From Amycolatopsis taiwanensis DSM 45107 (GTDB taxonomy: Bacteria; Actinomycetota; Actinomycetes; Mycobacteriales; Pseudonocardiaceae): 64,000 bases of DNA. Position numbers and translations under genes: made by a program. This document shows, piece by piece, positions 36,008-44,273 of this stretch; the stretch's first letter is position 1, and each line of letters opens with the position of its first letter. The stretch is taken from assembly GCF_000519205.1 (NCBI RefSeq), contig NZ_JAFB01000008.1, positions 124,001 through 188,000 on the forward strand, written 5' to 3'. The notes under the pieces were generated by a model that was not told the origin of the DNA, ran no database searches, and saw only the letters and a list, made by a program, of their open reading frames with translations.

Positions 36008-36454
36008 TCAGCCTTCCTGCCTTTCGATCACCCGGCTCCGCCCGCGGAACTCGGCGATGACATCCGCGCCGCCGCCGGTCTCGCGGTGCACGGTCACGTC
36101 GTAGATCCCGTTACGGCCGTAACGGGTGCGCTCCTGGGCGGTCGCGACGAGCAGGTCGCCGAGGCGTGCGCTGGTGACGAACGAGATCTCCGCGCCCGCG
36201 GCCACGGTGACCGGGCCATGGCTGTTGCAGGCGCAGGCGAAAGCGGTGTCGGCGAGCAGGAACAGGTAGCCGCCGTGGGCGATGGCGTGCCCGTTGACCA
36301 TCCGCTCGGTGATCCGCATCCTGGCCACGGCGCGTCCCTGGGCGGCTTCGAGCAGTTCGATGCCGAGCGACTGGGAAGCGATGTCGTCGTCGAACATCGT
36401 CCAGGCACTACCTCGCACCGTGCCGAGCGGCTTCCGGCACCTTTCGTCGGGCAT
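36008..36454 (-). CDS. paaI: Hydroxyphenylacetyl-CoA thioesterase PaaI
   Basis: 148-residue hot-dog-fold thioesterase. 'ITERMVNGHAIAHGGYLFLLADTAFACACNSHG' contains the PaaI signature N-G-x-x-x-x-H-G-G-x-x-F-x-L-A-D-x-A-F, with catalytic Asp, and 'ISFVTSARLGDLLVATAQERTRYGRNGIYDVTV' the second strand. It releases CoA from dead-end intermediates of the pathway. The start is 69 bp from divergent paaZ and the end is 2 bp from paaK. Confidence 0.94.
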   Translation of the reverse strand: MPDERCRKPLGTVRGSAWTMFDDDIASQSLGIELLEAAQGRAVARMRITERMVNGHAIAHGGYLFLLADTAFACACNSHGPVTVAAGAEISFVTSARLGDLLVATAQERTRYGRNGIYDVTVHRETGGGADVIAEFRGRSRVIERQEG

Positions 36455-36523
36455 GTCGGTAGGCTACCATGAATTCCTGAACGTTCGGTTGGTAATTCAG
36501 GCGGACCCGAGGAGGCCGGGCTC
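36455..36523. promoter_or_regulatory. Divergent paa promoter region with candidate PaaR operator
   Basis: The 69 bp between paaI and paaZ hold an 8-bp palindrome GAACGTTC (36479-36486) and a wider pair TACCA (36465-36469) / TGGTA (36490-36494). A GAGGAGG-type ribosome site precedes paaZ (near 36508). Such a short shared region suits repression of both units by a single TetR dimer pair. Pattern-based only. Confidence 0.45.
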
Positions 36524-38566
36524 ATGGGCGAGCACACGACGCTGCTGCGCAGTTACGTCGGCGGAGCATGGCAGACCGCCGACGCTGAAGGGGCGCCGTT
36601 GCACGACGCGGTGACCGGCGAGGAGGTCGCGCGGATCTCTTCCGCGGGCATCGATATGGCGGCCGCGCTGGAGTACGGGCGGCGCGTGGGCGGTCCGGCC
36701 CTGCGCGAGCTGACCTTCCACCAGCGGGCGGCGCTCCTCAAGGCGTTGGCTTCGTACCTGCGCGAGCACCGCGACGAGTTGTACGCGCTGTCGGCCAGGA
36801 CCGGCGCCACGCCCGGCGACTCGAAGTTCGATGTGGACGGTGGCATCGGCACGCTCTTTTCCTATTCCAGCAAAGGAAGGCGCGAGCTGCCCAATGACAC
36901 CGTGTACGTCGATGGCGCTGTCGAGCCGCTGAGCAAGGGCGGCCATTTTGTCGGCCAGCACGTGGCAACCCCGCTGCGGGGCGTCGCGGTGCAGATCAAC
37001 GCGTTCAACTTCCCGGTCTGGGGGCCGCTGGAAAAGTTCGCCCCGGCGTTCGTGGCCGGCGTGCCGAGCCTGGTGAAGCCGGCCAGTCAGACCGCCTACG
37101 TCACCGAGAAGCTCGTCGAGCTGATCATCGGCTCCGGGTTGCTGCCCGAGGGCGCGCTGCAGTTGGTCTGCGGCGGCGCCGGTGACCTGCTCGACCACCT
37201 GACCGAGCAGGACCTCGTGTCCTTCACCGGTTCGGCGTCGACCGCCGCGAAACTGCGGACGCATCCGGCGATCGTCCGTCAGGCGGTGCGGTTCAATGCC
37301 GAGGCCGACTCCCTCAACTGCTCGATCCTCGGCCCGGACGCCACGCCCGGCACGCCCGAGTTCGATCTCTACGTCAAGCAGTTGGTCACCGAGATGACGG
37401 TCAAGGCGGGGCAGAAGTGCACCGCGATCCGCCGCGCCTTCGTCCCGGCCACGCTGATGGACGACGTGGCCGCCGCCGTGCGGGAGCGGCTGGCCCGGGT
37501 CAAGGTGGGCAATCCCGCCAACCCGGACGTGCGGATGGGCGCGCTGGCGAGTCTGGAACAGCGCGAAGAGGTACGCCGCTCGCTCAAGGCGCTGCTCGAC
37601 GTGGCGACGGTCGTGTTCGGCGACCCGGACCACGTCGAGGTGATCGACGCCGACGCCGAGCGTGGCGCCTTCATCTCCCCGATACTGCTTCGGGCCGACG
37701 ATCCGGACCGCGCGGAACCGCACCAGGTGGAGGCGTTCGGCCCGGTGTCCACCCTGCTGCCCTACACCTCCGCCGAGCAGGTCATCGACCTCGCCGCGCG
37801 CGGACAGGGCAGCCTCGCCGGGTCGGTCGTGACCGGCGACACCGACTTTGCGCGCGAGGTCGTGCTCGGGGTCGCGCCGTGGCACGGCAGGCTGCTGGTG
37901 CTCAACGCGGAGGACGCCGCGGAGTCGACCGGTCACGGTTCGCCGCTCCCGGCTCTCGTGCACGGCGGGCCCGGCCGCGCCGGCGGGGGAGAGGAACTGG
38001 GTGGCATTCGCGCGGTGCTGCACCACATGCAGCGCACGGCGGTGCAGGCCAGCCCCGGGGTTCTCGCGGCGGTGACCGGGCAGTGGGTCGCCGGGGCACC
38101 ACGGCAGACCGGCGTCCACCCGTTCCGGAAGTCGTTGGCGGAGTTGAAGATCGGTGACACGGTGGTGGCCGGGCCGCGGACGGTGTCCCAAGCGGACATC
38201 GATCATTTCGCCGAGTTCACCGGTGACACGTTCTACGCGCACACCGACGAGGAAGCGGCGAAGGCGAACCCGCTGTTCGGCGGGATCGTGGCGCACGGCT
38301 ACCTGGTCGTGTCGTTCGCGGCCGGGTTGTTCGTTTCGCCCGAGCCGGGGCCGGTGCTGGCCAACTACGGCCTGGAGAACCTGCGGTTTTTGACCCCGGT
38401 CAAGCCCGGTGACGAACTGACCGTGACCTTGACCGCCAAGCAGATCACGCCGCGGGAGAACGCGGACTACGGCGAGGTCCGCTGGGACGCCGACGTGACC
38501 AATTCGGACAATGCGTCCGTTGCAAAGTACGACGTGTTGACCCTCGTGGCCAAGGAGAACCGATGA
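36524..38566 (+). CDS. paaZ: Bifunctional oxepin-CoA hydrolase / aldehyde dehydrogenase PaaZ
   Basis: Opens the seven-membered oxepin-CoA ring and oxidises the resulting semialdehyde. 680 residues. The N-terminal aldehyde dehydrogenase (about 1-520) has '[29 protein letters not shown]' for cofactor binding and the catalytic cysteine in '[16 protein letters not shown]'. The C-terminal MaoC-type hydratase (about 535-680) shows '[42 protein letters not shown]' with the Asp/His hydratase pair. First gene of the plus-strand operon; its stop overlaps the paaA start (ATGA). Confidence 0.96.
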   Translation: MGEHTTLLRSYVGGAWQTADAEGAPLHDAVTGEEVARISSAGIDMAAALEYGRRVGGPALRELTFHQRAALLKALASYLREHRDELYALSARTGATPGDSKFDVDGGIGTLFSYSSKGRRELPNDTVYVDGAVEPLSKGGHFVGQHVATPLRGVAVQINAFNFPVWGPLEKFAPAFVAGVPSLVKPASQTAYVTEKLVELIIGSGLLPEGALQLVCGGAGDLLDHLTEQDLVSFTGSASTAAKLRTHPAIVRQAVRFNAEADSLNCSILGPDATPGTPEFDLYVKQLVTEMTVKAGQKCTAIRRAFVPATLMDDVAAAVRERLARVKVGNPANPDVRMGALASLEQREEVRRSLKALLDVATVVFGDPDHVEVIDADAERGAFISPILLRADDPDRAEPHQVEAFGPVSTLLPYTSAEQVIDLAARGQGSLAGSVVTGDTDFAREVVLGVAPWHGRLLVLNAEDAAESTGHGSPLPALVHGGPGRAGGGEELGGIRAVLHHMQRTAVQASPGVLAAVTGQWVAGAPRQTGVHPFRKSLAELKIGDTVVAGPRTVSQADIDHFAEFTGDTFYAHTDEEAAKANPLFGGIVAHGYLVVSFAAGLFVSPEPGPVLANYGLENLRFLTPVKPGDELTVTLTAKQITPRENADYGEVRWDADVTNSDNASVAKYDVLTLVAKENR

Positions 38567-39516
38567 CAGCGCAAACGACGCTGACAGCGTCCGAAGAGGA
38601 TCTCCAGCAGCACTTCGACCGCACGATCGGAGACGATCAGCGGATCGAGCCGCGGGACTGGATGCCCGAGGGTTACCGGCGGACGGTGGTCCGGCAGATC
38701 GCGCAGCACGCGCATTCGGAGATCATCGGCATGCAGCCGGAGGGCAACTGGATCACGCGGGCCCCGACGTTGCGGCGCAAGGCGATTCTGCTGGCGAAGG
38801 TGCAGGACGAAGCCGGCCACGGCCTCTACCTGTACTCCGCGGTGGAGACCCTCGGCGCGGACCGCGGCGAACTGACCGACCGCTTGATCACCGGGCGGCA
38901 GAAGTACTCGTCGATCTTCAACTACCCGACGCTGACCTTCGCCGACGTCGGCGTCATCGGCTGGCTGGTGGACGGCGCGGCGATCTGCAACCAGGTTCCG
39001 TTGTGCCGCAGCTCCTATGGTCCCTACGCCCGCGCGATGATCCGGATCTGCAAGGAGGAGTCGTTCCACCAGCGGCAGGGCTTCGAACTGCTGATGACGA
39101 TGATGAAGGGCACCCCGGGACAGCGCGAAATGGTGCAGGACGCGGTGAACCGGTGGTGGTGGCCGTCGCTGATGATGTTCGGCCCGCCCGATGCCGAATC
39201 CCCCAACACCGCGCAGTCGATGGCGTGGAAGATCAAGCGGCACACGAACGACGAGTTGCGGCAACGGTTCGTCGACATGAGCGTGCCGCAGGCCGAGGTG
39301 CTGGGGGTGACGCTGCCCGATGACGAGCTGAAGTGGAACGCGGCGCGTGGCCACTACGACTTCGGCGAGATCGACTGGGCCGAGTTCAAGCGGGTGGTCT
39401 CCGGGGACGGGCCGTGCAATGTGCAGCGCGTGGCGCATCGGCGGCATGCGCACGAGGACGGCGCGTGGGTCCGCGAGGCGGCGGCCGCGCATGCGAGGAG
39501 GAACACCAGTGAGTGA
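38563..39516 (+). CDS. paaA: Ring 1,2-epoxidase catalytic subunit PaaA
   Basis: Di-iron subunit of the phenylacetyl-CoA epoxidase. 317 residues. The carboxylate-bridged iron ligands are visible: '[23 protein letters not shown]' (E-x-x-H with neighbouring E) and '[16 protein letters not shown]' (E-x-x-H). 'RNTSE' ends the protein inside the paaB start region; paaA and paaB overlap by 8 bp. It forms the (PaaAC)2 core with PaaC, bridged by PaaB. Confidence 0.96.
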   Translation: MTAQTTLTASEEDLQQHFDRTIGDDQRIEPRDWMPEGYRRTVVRQIAQHAHSEIIGMQPEGNWITRAPTLRRKAILLAKVQDEAGHGLYLYSAVETLGADRGELTDRLITGRQKYSSIFNYPTLTFADVGVIGWLVDGAAICNQVPLCRSSYGPYARAMIRICKEESFHQRQGFELLMTMMKGTPGQREMVQDAVNRWWWPSLMMFGPPDAESPNTAQSMAWKIKRHTNDELRQRFVDMSVPQAEVLGVTLPDDELKWNAARGHYDFGEIDWAEFKRVVSGDGPCNVQRVAHRRHAHEDGAWVREAAAAHARRNTSE

Positions 39517-39790
39517 GTGGCCTTTGTTCGAGGTTTTCGTGCGTGGCAAGCGGGGCCTGAACCACGTGCACGTCGGCTCGTTGCGGGCGGCCGACGGCCA
39601 GATGGCCTTGCGCAACGCGCGCGACCTTTACACCCGTCGCAACGAGGGCGTGAGCATCTGGGTCGTGCGTTCCGCCGACATCACCGCGTCCAGTCCGGAC
39701 GAGAAGGACCCGTTCTTCGCGCCGAGCGGCGACAAGGTGTACCGGCACCCGACGTTCTACGACATTCCCGACAACGTCCCACACATGTAA
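39509..39790 (+). CDS. paaB: Epoxidase subunit PaaB
   Basis: 93-residue structural subunit that links PaaAC dimers. '[58 protein letters not shown]' is the full PaaB signature. The GTG start lies inside the end of paaA with GAGGAGG upstream, which gives tight stoichiometric coupling. Confidence 0.96.
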   Translation: MSEWPLFEVFVRGKRGLNHVHVGSLRAADGQMALRNARDLYTRRNEGVSIWVVRSADITASSPDEKDPFFAPSGDKVYRHPTFYDIPDNVPHM

Positions 39791-39803
39791 GGGATGTCCT
39801 GCT

Positions 39804-40748
39804 GTGTCTTTTGACAACGCTTACGAGGCGCTGAGTGAGACCCCGGACGACACCCGCTGGGCGTTCGGCACCGGGTTCAGCGACCCACTGTCCGGGGTGG
39901 ATACTTCGGTGCCGTCCGAAGTGGATGGCGCGGAGCTGGCCACGTACTGCCTGATGCTGGGCGACGATGCGCTCATCATGTCCCACCGCTTGCAGGAGTG
40001 GTGCACGTACGCACCCGAGCTGGAGGACGAGGTCGCGCTGGCCAACATCGCGCTGGACCTGCTCGGCCAGGCCCGGCTGCTGCTGACCAGGGCCGGCAAG
40101 GCCGACGGCAGCGACCGCGGTGAGGACGAGTTCGCCTTCTTCCGCCCGGAGCACGAGTTCCGCAACGTGCACCTGGCCGAGTTGGAGCGCGGCGACTTCG
40201 GCGAGCTGACCGCCCGGCTGCTGGTCTTCTCCACCTGGCGGCTCGCCTTGCTGGATCGGCTGCGAACCTCGCGTGACCCGGTGCTCGCGGGGATCGCGGA
40301 CAAGGGCGTCAAGGAGGTCACCTACCACCGGGACTACGCCGCGCAATGGGCCGTCCGGCTCGGCGACGGCACGGACTACTCGCGTGAACGAATGCGGGCC
40401 GGACTGGCCGCGGTATGGCCATATGTGCCGGAACTGTTCGTGCCGCACGAGGTCGAGCTGCGGATGGCCAGTGCGGGCGTCGGCGTCGATCCCACGGCCG
40501 TGCGTGAGGAGTTCGACGACGTGCTCGGGCAGGTGTTCGCGGCGGCGGGGCTGGCGGCGCCGAGCCCCCAGACACTCTGCCCTGCGGGGGCGCCGCCCCC
40601 ACACCCCCGACTGGGGGCAAGCCCCCAGACCCCCCGCGCCGGGGTCGGCGGCCGGACCGGGCGGCACGGCGTGCACACCGAGGCCATGGGCTACCTGCTC
40701 GCCGTGCTGCAGAGCGTGGCCAGGGCACACCCGGAGGCGACATGGTGA
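39804..40748 (+). CDS. paaC: Epoxidase subunit PaaC with in-frame repeat insertion
   Basis: Non-catalytic helical partner of PaaA. 314 residues from GTG 39804. The family pattern holds throughout: 'CLMLGDDALIMSHRLQEWCTYAPELEDEVALANIALDLLGQARLLL', 'VKEVTYHRDYAAQWAVRLGDGTDYS' and the final 'VGGRTGRHGVHTEAMGYLLAVLQSVARAHPEATW'. Just before that final helix, residues ~253-279 are a Pro/Ala-rich stretch (SPQTLCPAGAPPPH...) encoded by a REP-like palindrome that other PaaC proteins lack. The insert keeps frame and adds no stop, so the protein is probably still made; it would lie in the loop before the last helix. Overlaps paaD by 7 bp. Confidence 0.94.
   Translation: MSFDNAYEALSETPDDTRWAFGTGFSDPLSGVDTSVPSEVDGAELATYCLMLGDDALIMSHRLQEWCTYAPELEDEVALANIALDLLGQARLLLTRAGKADGSDRGEDEFAFFRPEHEFRNVHLAELERGDFGELTARLLVFSTWRLALLDRLRTSRDPVLAGIADKGVKEVTYHRDYAAQWAVRLGDGTDYSRERMRAGLAAVWPYVPELFVPHEVELRMASAGVGVDPTAVREEFDDVLGQVFAAAGLAAPSPQTLCPAGAPPPHPRLGASPQTPRAGVGGRTGRHGVHTEAMGYLLAVLQSVARAHPEATW
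40563..40644. repeat. REP-like palindromic element inside paaC
   Basis: Two hairpins: GGGGGC-GCC-GCCCCC (40586-40600) and CTGGGGGC-AA-GCCCCCAG (40611-40628), then ACCCCCCGCGCCGG. The second half is nearly the same as 6592-6625 downstream of mpa. The element is about 81 bp, a multiple of three, so the paaC frame is kept. Confidence 0.8.
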
Positions 40749-41248
40749 CCGGCGTGGCGGCGCGGGCGCGCGCGGTGGCCGGGACGGTCACCGATCCCGA
40801 GTTGCCCATGCTCACCCTGGCCGACCTCGGCGTGCTCCGCGAAGTGTCCGAAGTGGACGGAAAGGTGGTCGTGTCGATCACGCCCACCTACACGGGCTGT
40901 CCCGCTATGGACACCATGCGCGACGATCTGGTGCACGCGCTGACGCGCGCCGGCTACCCCGAGGTCGAGGTGCGGACGGTGCTGCAGCCGGCGTGGTCGA
41001 GCGACTGGATCACCGCCGACGGCCGCCGCAAGCTGGCCGAAGCGGGAATCGCCCCGCCCGGCGCCGCGCCGGATCGGCCGGCCGGGCGGATCCCGCTCAC
41101 CCTCGGCCCGCCGCGCCGGCGGGTCCCGTGCCCGCGATGCGGCGCGGACGACACCGAGCTGCGGTCGGAATTCGGCGCCACCGCGTGCAAATCACTGCGC
41201 CGCTGCCGCGCCTGCGGCGAACCTTTCGAGCACGTCAAGGAGATCTGA
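40742..41248 (+). CDS. paaD: Phenylacetyl-CoA epoxidase assembly protein PaaD
   Basis: 168 residues. N-terminal MIP18/DUF59 domain ('TDPELPMLTLADLGVLREVSEVDGKVVVSITPTYTGCPAMDTMRDDLVHALTRAGY', with the conserved Cys in T-G-C-P-A), and a C-terminal zinc-ribbon-like end (CPRCGADDTELRSEFGATACKSLRRCRACGEPFEHVKEI) with two C-x-x-C pairs. PaaD is thought to help mature the iron centres of the epoxidase system. Starts inside paaC and ends 1 bp before paaE. Confidence 0.94.
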   Translation: MVTGVAARARAVAGTVTDPELPMLTLADLGVLREVSEVDGKVVVSITPTYTGCPAMDTMRDDLVHALTRAGYPEVEVRTVLQPAWSSDWITADGRRKLAEAGIAPPGAAPDRPAGRIPLTLGPPRRRVPCPRCGADDTELRSEFGATACKSLRRCRACGEPFEHVKEI

Positions 41249-41249
41249 G

Positions 41250-42371
41250 GTGACCGGACTTCGGGCGAACTTCCACCGCCTCCGGGTGGCCGAGGTGAGC
41301 CGCCTGTGCGACGACGCCGTCGCGGTGACCTTCGACGTGCCGCCCGAACTGGCCGGGTCCTACGCGTTCCGGGCCGGTCAGACGCTCACCCTGCGCCGCC
41401 GGGTGGACGGCCGGGACGAGCGGCGGTCCTACTCCATCTGCGCGCCGGAAGGCGCGCGGCCCCGGATCGGTGTGCGGGAGGTGCCGGGCGGGCTGTTCTC
41501 ACAGTGGCTGGTGCACCAGGTGCGGCCGGGGGAGGAGATCGAGGTCGGCACCCCCACCGGCACGTTCACCCCGGAGCAGGCCTTGGGGTCTTCCCAGCCG
41601 GGGTCCGGGAGCGGAGCGCCCAGCAGTCACAGCCCGGCCCCGGCCCACCACGTGCTGATCGCCGCTGGGTCGGGGATCACGCCGGTGCTGTCCATCGCGG
41701 CGACCGTGCTGCGCGAGGAGAACACCACGGTGACCCTGCTCTACGGAAACCGGCGCACCGACACCGTGATGTTCGCCGACGAGTTGGCCGATCTCAAGGA
41801 CACCTATCCCGACCGCTTCGAACTCGTGCACGTGCTCTCCCGAGAGCCGCGCGAGGTCGAACTGTTCACCGGGCGGCTGGACCCGGCGAAGCTGCGCGAT
41901 CTGCTGGCGCTGTTCCGGGACGTCTCGGCGGTGGACCACTGGTGGCTGTGCGGGCCGTGGGAGATGATCCAGGGCGCGCGAGAACTGTTGCGGGACAACG
42001 GTGTTCCCGGCGATCGGATCCATCGTGAACTGTTCTATGTGGACGAACCGCCGCCCCCGGTCCAGCACGCCGAAGCGCCCGTCGATGGCCTCACCAGCGA
42101 CGTGACGGTCGTGCTCGACGGCCGGTCCACGACGCTCGCCCTGCCACGGGACACACCGGTGCTCGACTCCGCGCAACGGTTCCGGCCCGACCTCCCGTTC
42201 GCGTGCAAGGGCGGGGTGTGCGGCACCTGCCGGGCGAAGGTGACGAGCGGCAAGGTGGACCTGCGCCGCAACTTCGCCCTCGAGGAGGCGGAGGTCGACG
42301 CGGGGTTCGTGCTGACCTGCCAGTCGGTGCCGGTGTCCGAGACCCTCACCGTCGACTACGACGCCCGCTGA
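41250..42371 (+). CDS. paaE: Epoxidase reductase subunit PaaE
   Basis: Passes electrons from NAD(P)H to the PaaA di-iron centre. 373 residues: an FAD-binding domain ('DERRSYSICAPEG', R-x-Y-S), an NAD(P)-binding domain ('HHVLIAAGSGITPVLSIAATVL', 'WWLCGPWEMIQGARELL') and a C-terminal plant-type 2Fe-2S domain with C-K-G-G-V-C-G-T-C and a distant Cys ('GFVLTCQSVP'). Residues ~111-130 (GSSQPGSGSGAPSSHSPAPA) are a low-complexity insertion between the FAD and NAD domains that relatives usually lack. Last gene of the paaZABCDE operon. Confidence 0.95.
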   Translation: MTGLRANFHRLRVAEVSRLCDDAVAVTFDVPPELAGSYAFRAGQTLTLRRRVDGRDERRSYSICAPEGARPRIGVREVPGGLFSQWLVHQVRPGEEIEVGTPTGTFTPEQALGSSQPGSGSGAPSSHSPAPAHHVLIAAGSGITPVLSIAATVLREENTTVTLLYGNRRTDTVMFADELADLKDTYPDRFELVHVLSREPREVELFTGRLDPAKLRDLLALFRDVSAVDHWWLCGPWEMIQGARELLRDNGVPGDRIHRELFYVDEPPPPVQHAEAPVDGLTSDVTVVLDGRSTTLALPRDTPVLDSAQRFRPDLPFACKGGVCGTCRAKVTSGKVDLRRNFALEEAEVDAGFVLTCQSVPVSETLTVDYDAR

Positions 42372-42406
42372 CTTCGCGGTCCAGCTCCGCGGCCTTGCCG
42401 GGACGG

Positions 42407-42796
42407 TCAGCTCCGCGACTCGGTCGATCGGTCAGCGCCCTGGACTCCCCAGTCCCACATGGCTTGCAGGACCGGGCCGAGGCGCTGACCACGCGTCGTG
42501 AGTGCGTAGTGCACCTGTGGCGGCCAGCCGGCCCGGCGGTCACGCTCAACGATGCCCAGTGCACAAAGCCGTGCAAGGCGATCGGAAAGCACCTTGTCCG
42601 ACAGTTTGGGCAGAGCTTGGCGAAGTTCGCTGTAGGCGCGGCCGCCGCGCAACAGTTCGCGCAGCACCAAGGTAGTCCAGCGACCCTGCAGGACCGCCAG
42701 CGTGATCTCCACTGGACAGGCAGGCGTCGGCACCTCGACATGGGCGTGCGGATCGTCGGGCAGTCCAGGCGGGTAGCCAACCGTTTGGTGAGCCAC
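42407..42796 (-). CDS. HxlR-family transcriptional regulator
   Basis: 129 residues from a GTG with AGGAGG about 8 nt upstream; the longer open frame overlaps the divergent gene and lacks a ribosome site. 'TPACPVEITLAVLQGRWTTLVLRELLRGGRAYSELRQALPKLSDKVLSDRLARLCALGIVERDRRAGWPPQVHYALTTRGQRLGPVLQAMWDWG' is a full HxlR winged helix, with the N-terminal Cys in C-P-V that several redox- or electrophile-sensing members use. It diverges from the broken SnoaL-like gene 60 bp away, which it may have regulated. Confidence 0.88.
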   Translation of the reverse strand: MAHQTVGYPPGLPDDPHAHVEVPTPACPVEITLAVLQGRWTTLVLRELLRGGRAYSELRQALPKLSDKVLSDRLARLCALGIVERDRRAGWPPQVHYALTTRGQRLGPVLQAMWDWGVQGADRSTESRS

Positions 42797-42856
42797 GAGA
42801 GCACCTCCTACAGTGCGGATCGCTTCCATCATCGGAGAACGGTAAGGACATCGATC

Positions 42857-43265
42857 ATGCAAGAGCTGGCCCGCCGGCCCGAAGAAGTGCCCGAGGTGTT
42901 TCAACAGTGGCGATGCCGCCGCACTGGCGCAGGTCTACGAAGACCCGGCGGTCCTGGTCGCGGGGCCGGGCATGCCGGTGACCGGGCCGGACCTCCATGC
43001 CGCCAACAGCCGGCTGCAGGATCTTGGCATTCCGATCAGGGTCAGCCCGCGGCACGTCTACCGCAACGGAGACCTGGCGTTGTTGATCGTGGATTGGATC
43101 ATCGACGGTACCGGCCGCGACGGGCAGCCGGTGCGCGTCGAGGGCACCGCCACCGATGTTGCCCGACGGGGCTCGGATGGCCGTTGGCGATACGCGATCG
43201 ACAACCCCTTCGGCACCGCCTCACGGCAACTGGTTTCCGAGGCGACCGCGGAACCGACCTCATGA
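42857..43265 (+). pseudogene. SnoaL/NTF2-like gene with frameshift
   Basis: A plausible start (ATG 42857, AAGGA site) gives MQELARRPEEVPEVF, the usual opening of small SnoaL-like proteins. The continuation 'FNSGDAAALAQVYEDPAVLVAGPGMPVTGPDLHAANSRLQDLGIPIRV...NGDLALLIVDWIIDGTGRDGQPVRVEGTATDVARRGSDGRWRYAIDNPFG' is in the +1 frame, beginning at 42900. The two halves fit the family only if a few nucleotides have been lost near 42897-42902. The second frame has no start before ATG 42972. So the gene is probably inactivated, or the sequence has an indel error here. Confidence 0.7.
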
Positions 43266-43274
43266 GACGTCCGC

Positions 43275-43582
43275 TGCCGCACCCCGTGGGCGCGGCAGCG
43301 GGTCTGAGCGCTTGACCGGCGCGGCTCAGCCCTTCCGCTGATTGTCGGCGGGGTATCCTCATCGGACAGTTGGCGGAAGGTGGAGGCGACCTGGTGCAGG
43401 TGCGGGAAGTCGCGTAGCAGTTCGGGGGACGGCGCCCGGTTGCCGGTGTCCTCGCGCATTGCGGTACCTGTCTCGGATTGGGTGGAAGCGAGGATGTGCC
43501 GGTGGTCACCGACGGTGGGGCACTGCTGCTCGCACTTGTTTCTCCTGATATTCTTTGCTCGATGCCGCACCCCGTGGGCGCG
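43275..43582. other. Gene-poor stretch bounded by 20-bp direct repeats
   Basis: TGCCGCACCCCGTGGGCGCG occurs at 43275-43294 and again at 43563-43582; similarity continues more loosely for about 30 bp after each copy (CAG..GGG..CTGAG..CT..TGACCG). No supported gene lies between them; a minus-strand frame beginning MREDTGNRAPSPELLRDFPH (near 43460) is possible but unconvincing. The repeats may mark an old insertion or tandem duplication. Confidence 0.55.
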
Positions 43583-43634
43583 TCAGGGGCGCTGAGTGCT
43601 CGGCTGACCGCGTGGCGTTGGCTCTTGGGCGATT

Positions 43635-43659
43635 AGGTACCTGCTTCCGTACCTTTTTA
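43635..43659 (+). terminator. Hairpin followed by T-run
   Basis: AGGTAC (43635-43640) pairs with GTACCT (43649-43654), followed by TTTTT. The nearby TTTAGGTAATT repeats the half-site AGGTA. It may end leftward-origin transcription or serve as an operator for the small gene at 43737. The region is less GC-rich than its surroundings. Confidence 0.45.
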
Positions 43660-43736
43660 GGTAATTCACCGGATGTTTCTTTACCTTCTCTTGGTGAAGA
43701 CTTTGATTAAACCCCGGTACGACACAGGTATGCGAG

Positions 43737-44009
43737 ATGAACGACCACGAACTGAACGCCCTGCAACACGTGGCGGCTGACGAGGTGCTGTTCCACCCCG
43801 GCACCTGGGGCGGCCCGGCCGGATACCGCTGGCGCGGGCCCGACGGGACCGAAGCCGGCCTGGTGCCGCAGCCAGAGACCGACGTGCTCGAGCGGCTGGC
43901 CAACCTCGGCCTGGTCACGCCCGAGCGGCGCCTGGGCCCGCTGGAGCGGCCAGTGCACCTCACCAAGGCCGGCGCCGCGGCGCTGGCCCCCCTGTCCGCG
44001 GCGGCGTAA
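43737..44009 (+). CDS. Small hypothetical protein, winged-helix-like
   Basis: 90 residues: 'MNDHELNALQHVAADEVLFHPGTWGGPAGYRWRGPDGTEAGLVPQPETDVLERLANLGLVTPERRLGPLERPVHLTKAGAAALAPLSAAA'-type composition, with the end 'L-x-x-L-A-x-L-G-L-V-x-x-x-x...V-x-L-T-K-A-G-A-A-A-L' matching the recognition-wing part of a winged helix. Proteins of this sort are common in actinobacterial integrative elements. No family I can name. It begins at ATG 43737 and is followed by another tiny gene. Confidence 0.6.
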   Translation: MNDHELNALQHVAADEVLFHPGTWGGPAGYRWRGPDGTEAGLVPQPETDVLERLANLGLVTPERRLGPLERPVHLTKAGAAALAPLSAAA

Positions 44010-44067
44010 GCCGTCTCGGCGCTCCGAACCCCGCACCATCCCCGCCCTCCCCGCAACGGAGAAGCCA

Positions 44068-44226
44068 ATGCTGATCCGAGCCGTCACCTACCCGATCCGG
44101 GTGACGTTCCACGTGATGTTCGCAATGGCCAACCATTGGCTCGATGTCCCCGAAACCATCGACCTGCTCGCGTGGCCGGACGACGAACCCGACCCGTCGG
44201 ACGTAGCCACGCCGCCAGCGAACTGA
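44068..44226 (+). CDS. Very small hypothetical protein (52 residues)
   Basis: MLIRAVTYPIRVTFHVMFAM... followed by ANHWLDVPETIDLLAWPDDEPDPSDVATPPAN. It has a GGAG ribosome site 8 nt before the ATG, a hydrophobic/amphipathic N-terminal half and an acidic Pro-rich tail. It ends just before a strong terminator. Together with 43737-44009 it forms a small accessory unit. No recognised family. Confidence 0.5.
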   Translation: MLIRAVTYPIRVTFHVMFAMANHWLDVPETIDLLAWPDDEPDPSDVATPPAN

Positions 44227-44239
44227 CGCGCTGACCGCA

Positions 44240-44273
44240 GCGGCTCCGGGACCGTCACCGGTCCCGGAGCCGC
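44240..44273. terminator. Bidirectional terminator between accessory genes and fdh operon
   Basis: A perfect 15-bp stem (GCGGCTCCGGGACCG at 44240-44254 with 44259-44273) and a 4-nt loop. Its right arm is also the last codons of the minus-strand NrfD-like gene, whose stop codon lies in the loop. Confidence 0.85.

Noticed and set aside
43058-43570. Minus-strand open frame antisense to the SnoaL-like gene and across the direct repeats
   Set aside because: It is antisense to a recognisable protein over half its length, and lacks a good ribosome site and any family similarity; only a short N-terminal part (MREDTGNRAPSP...) is even plausible.
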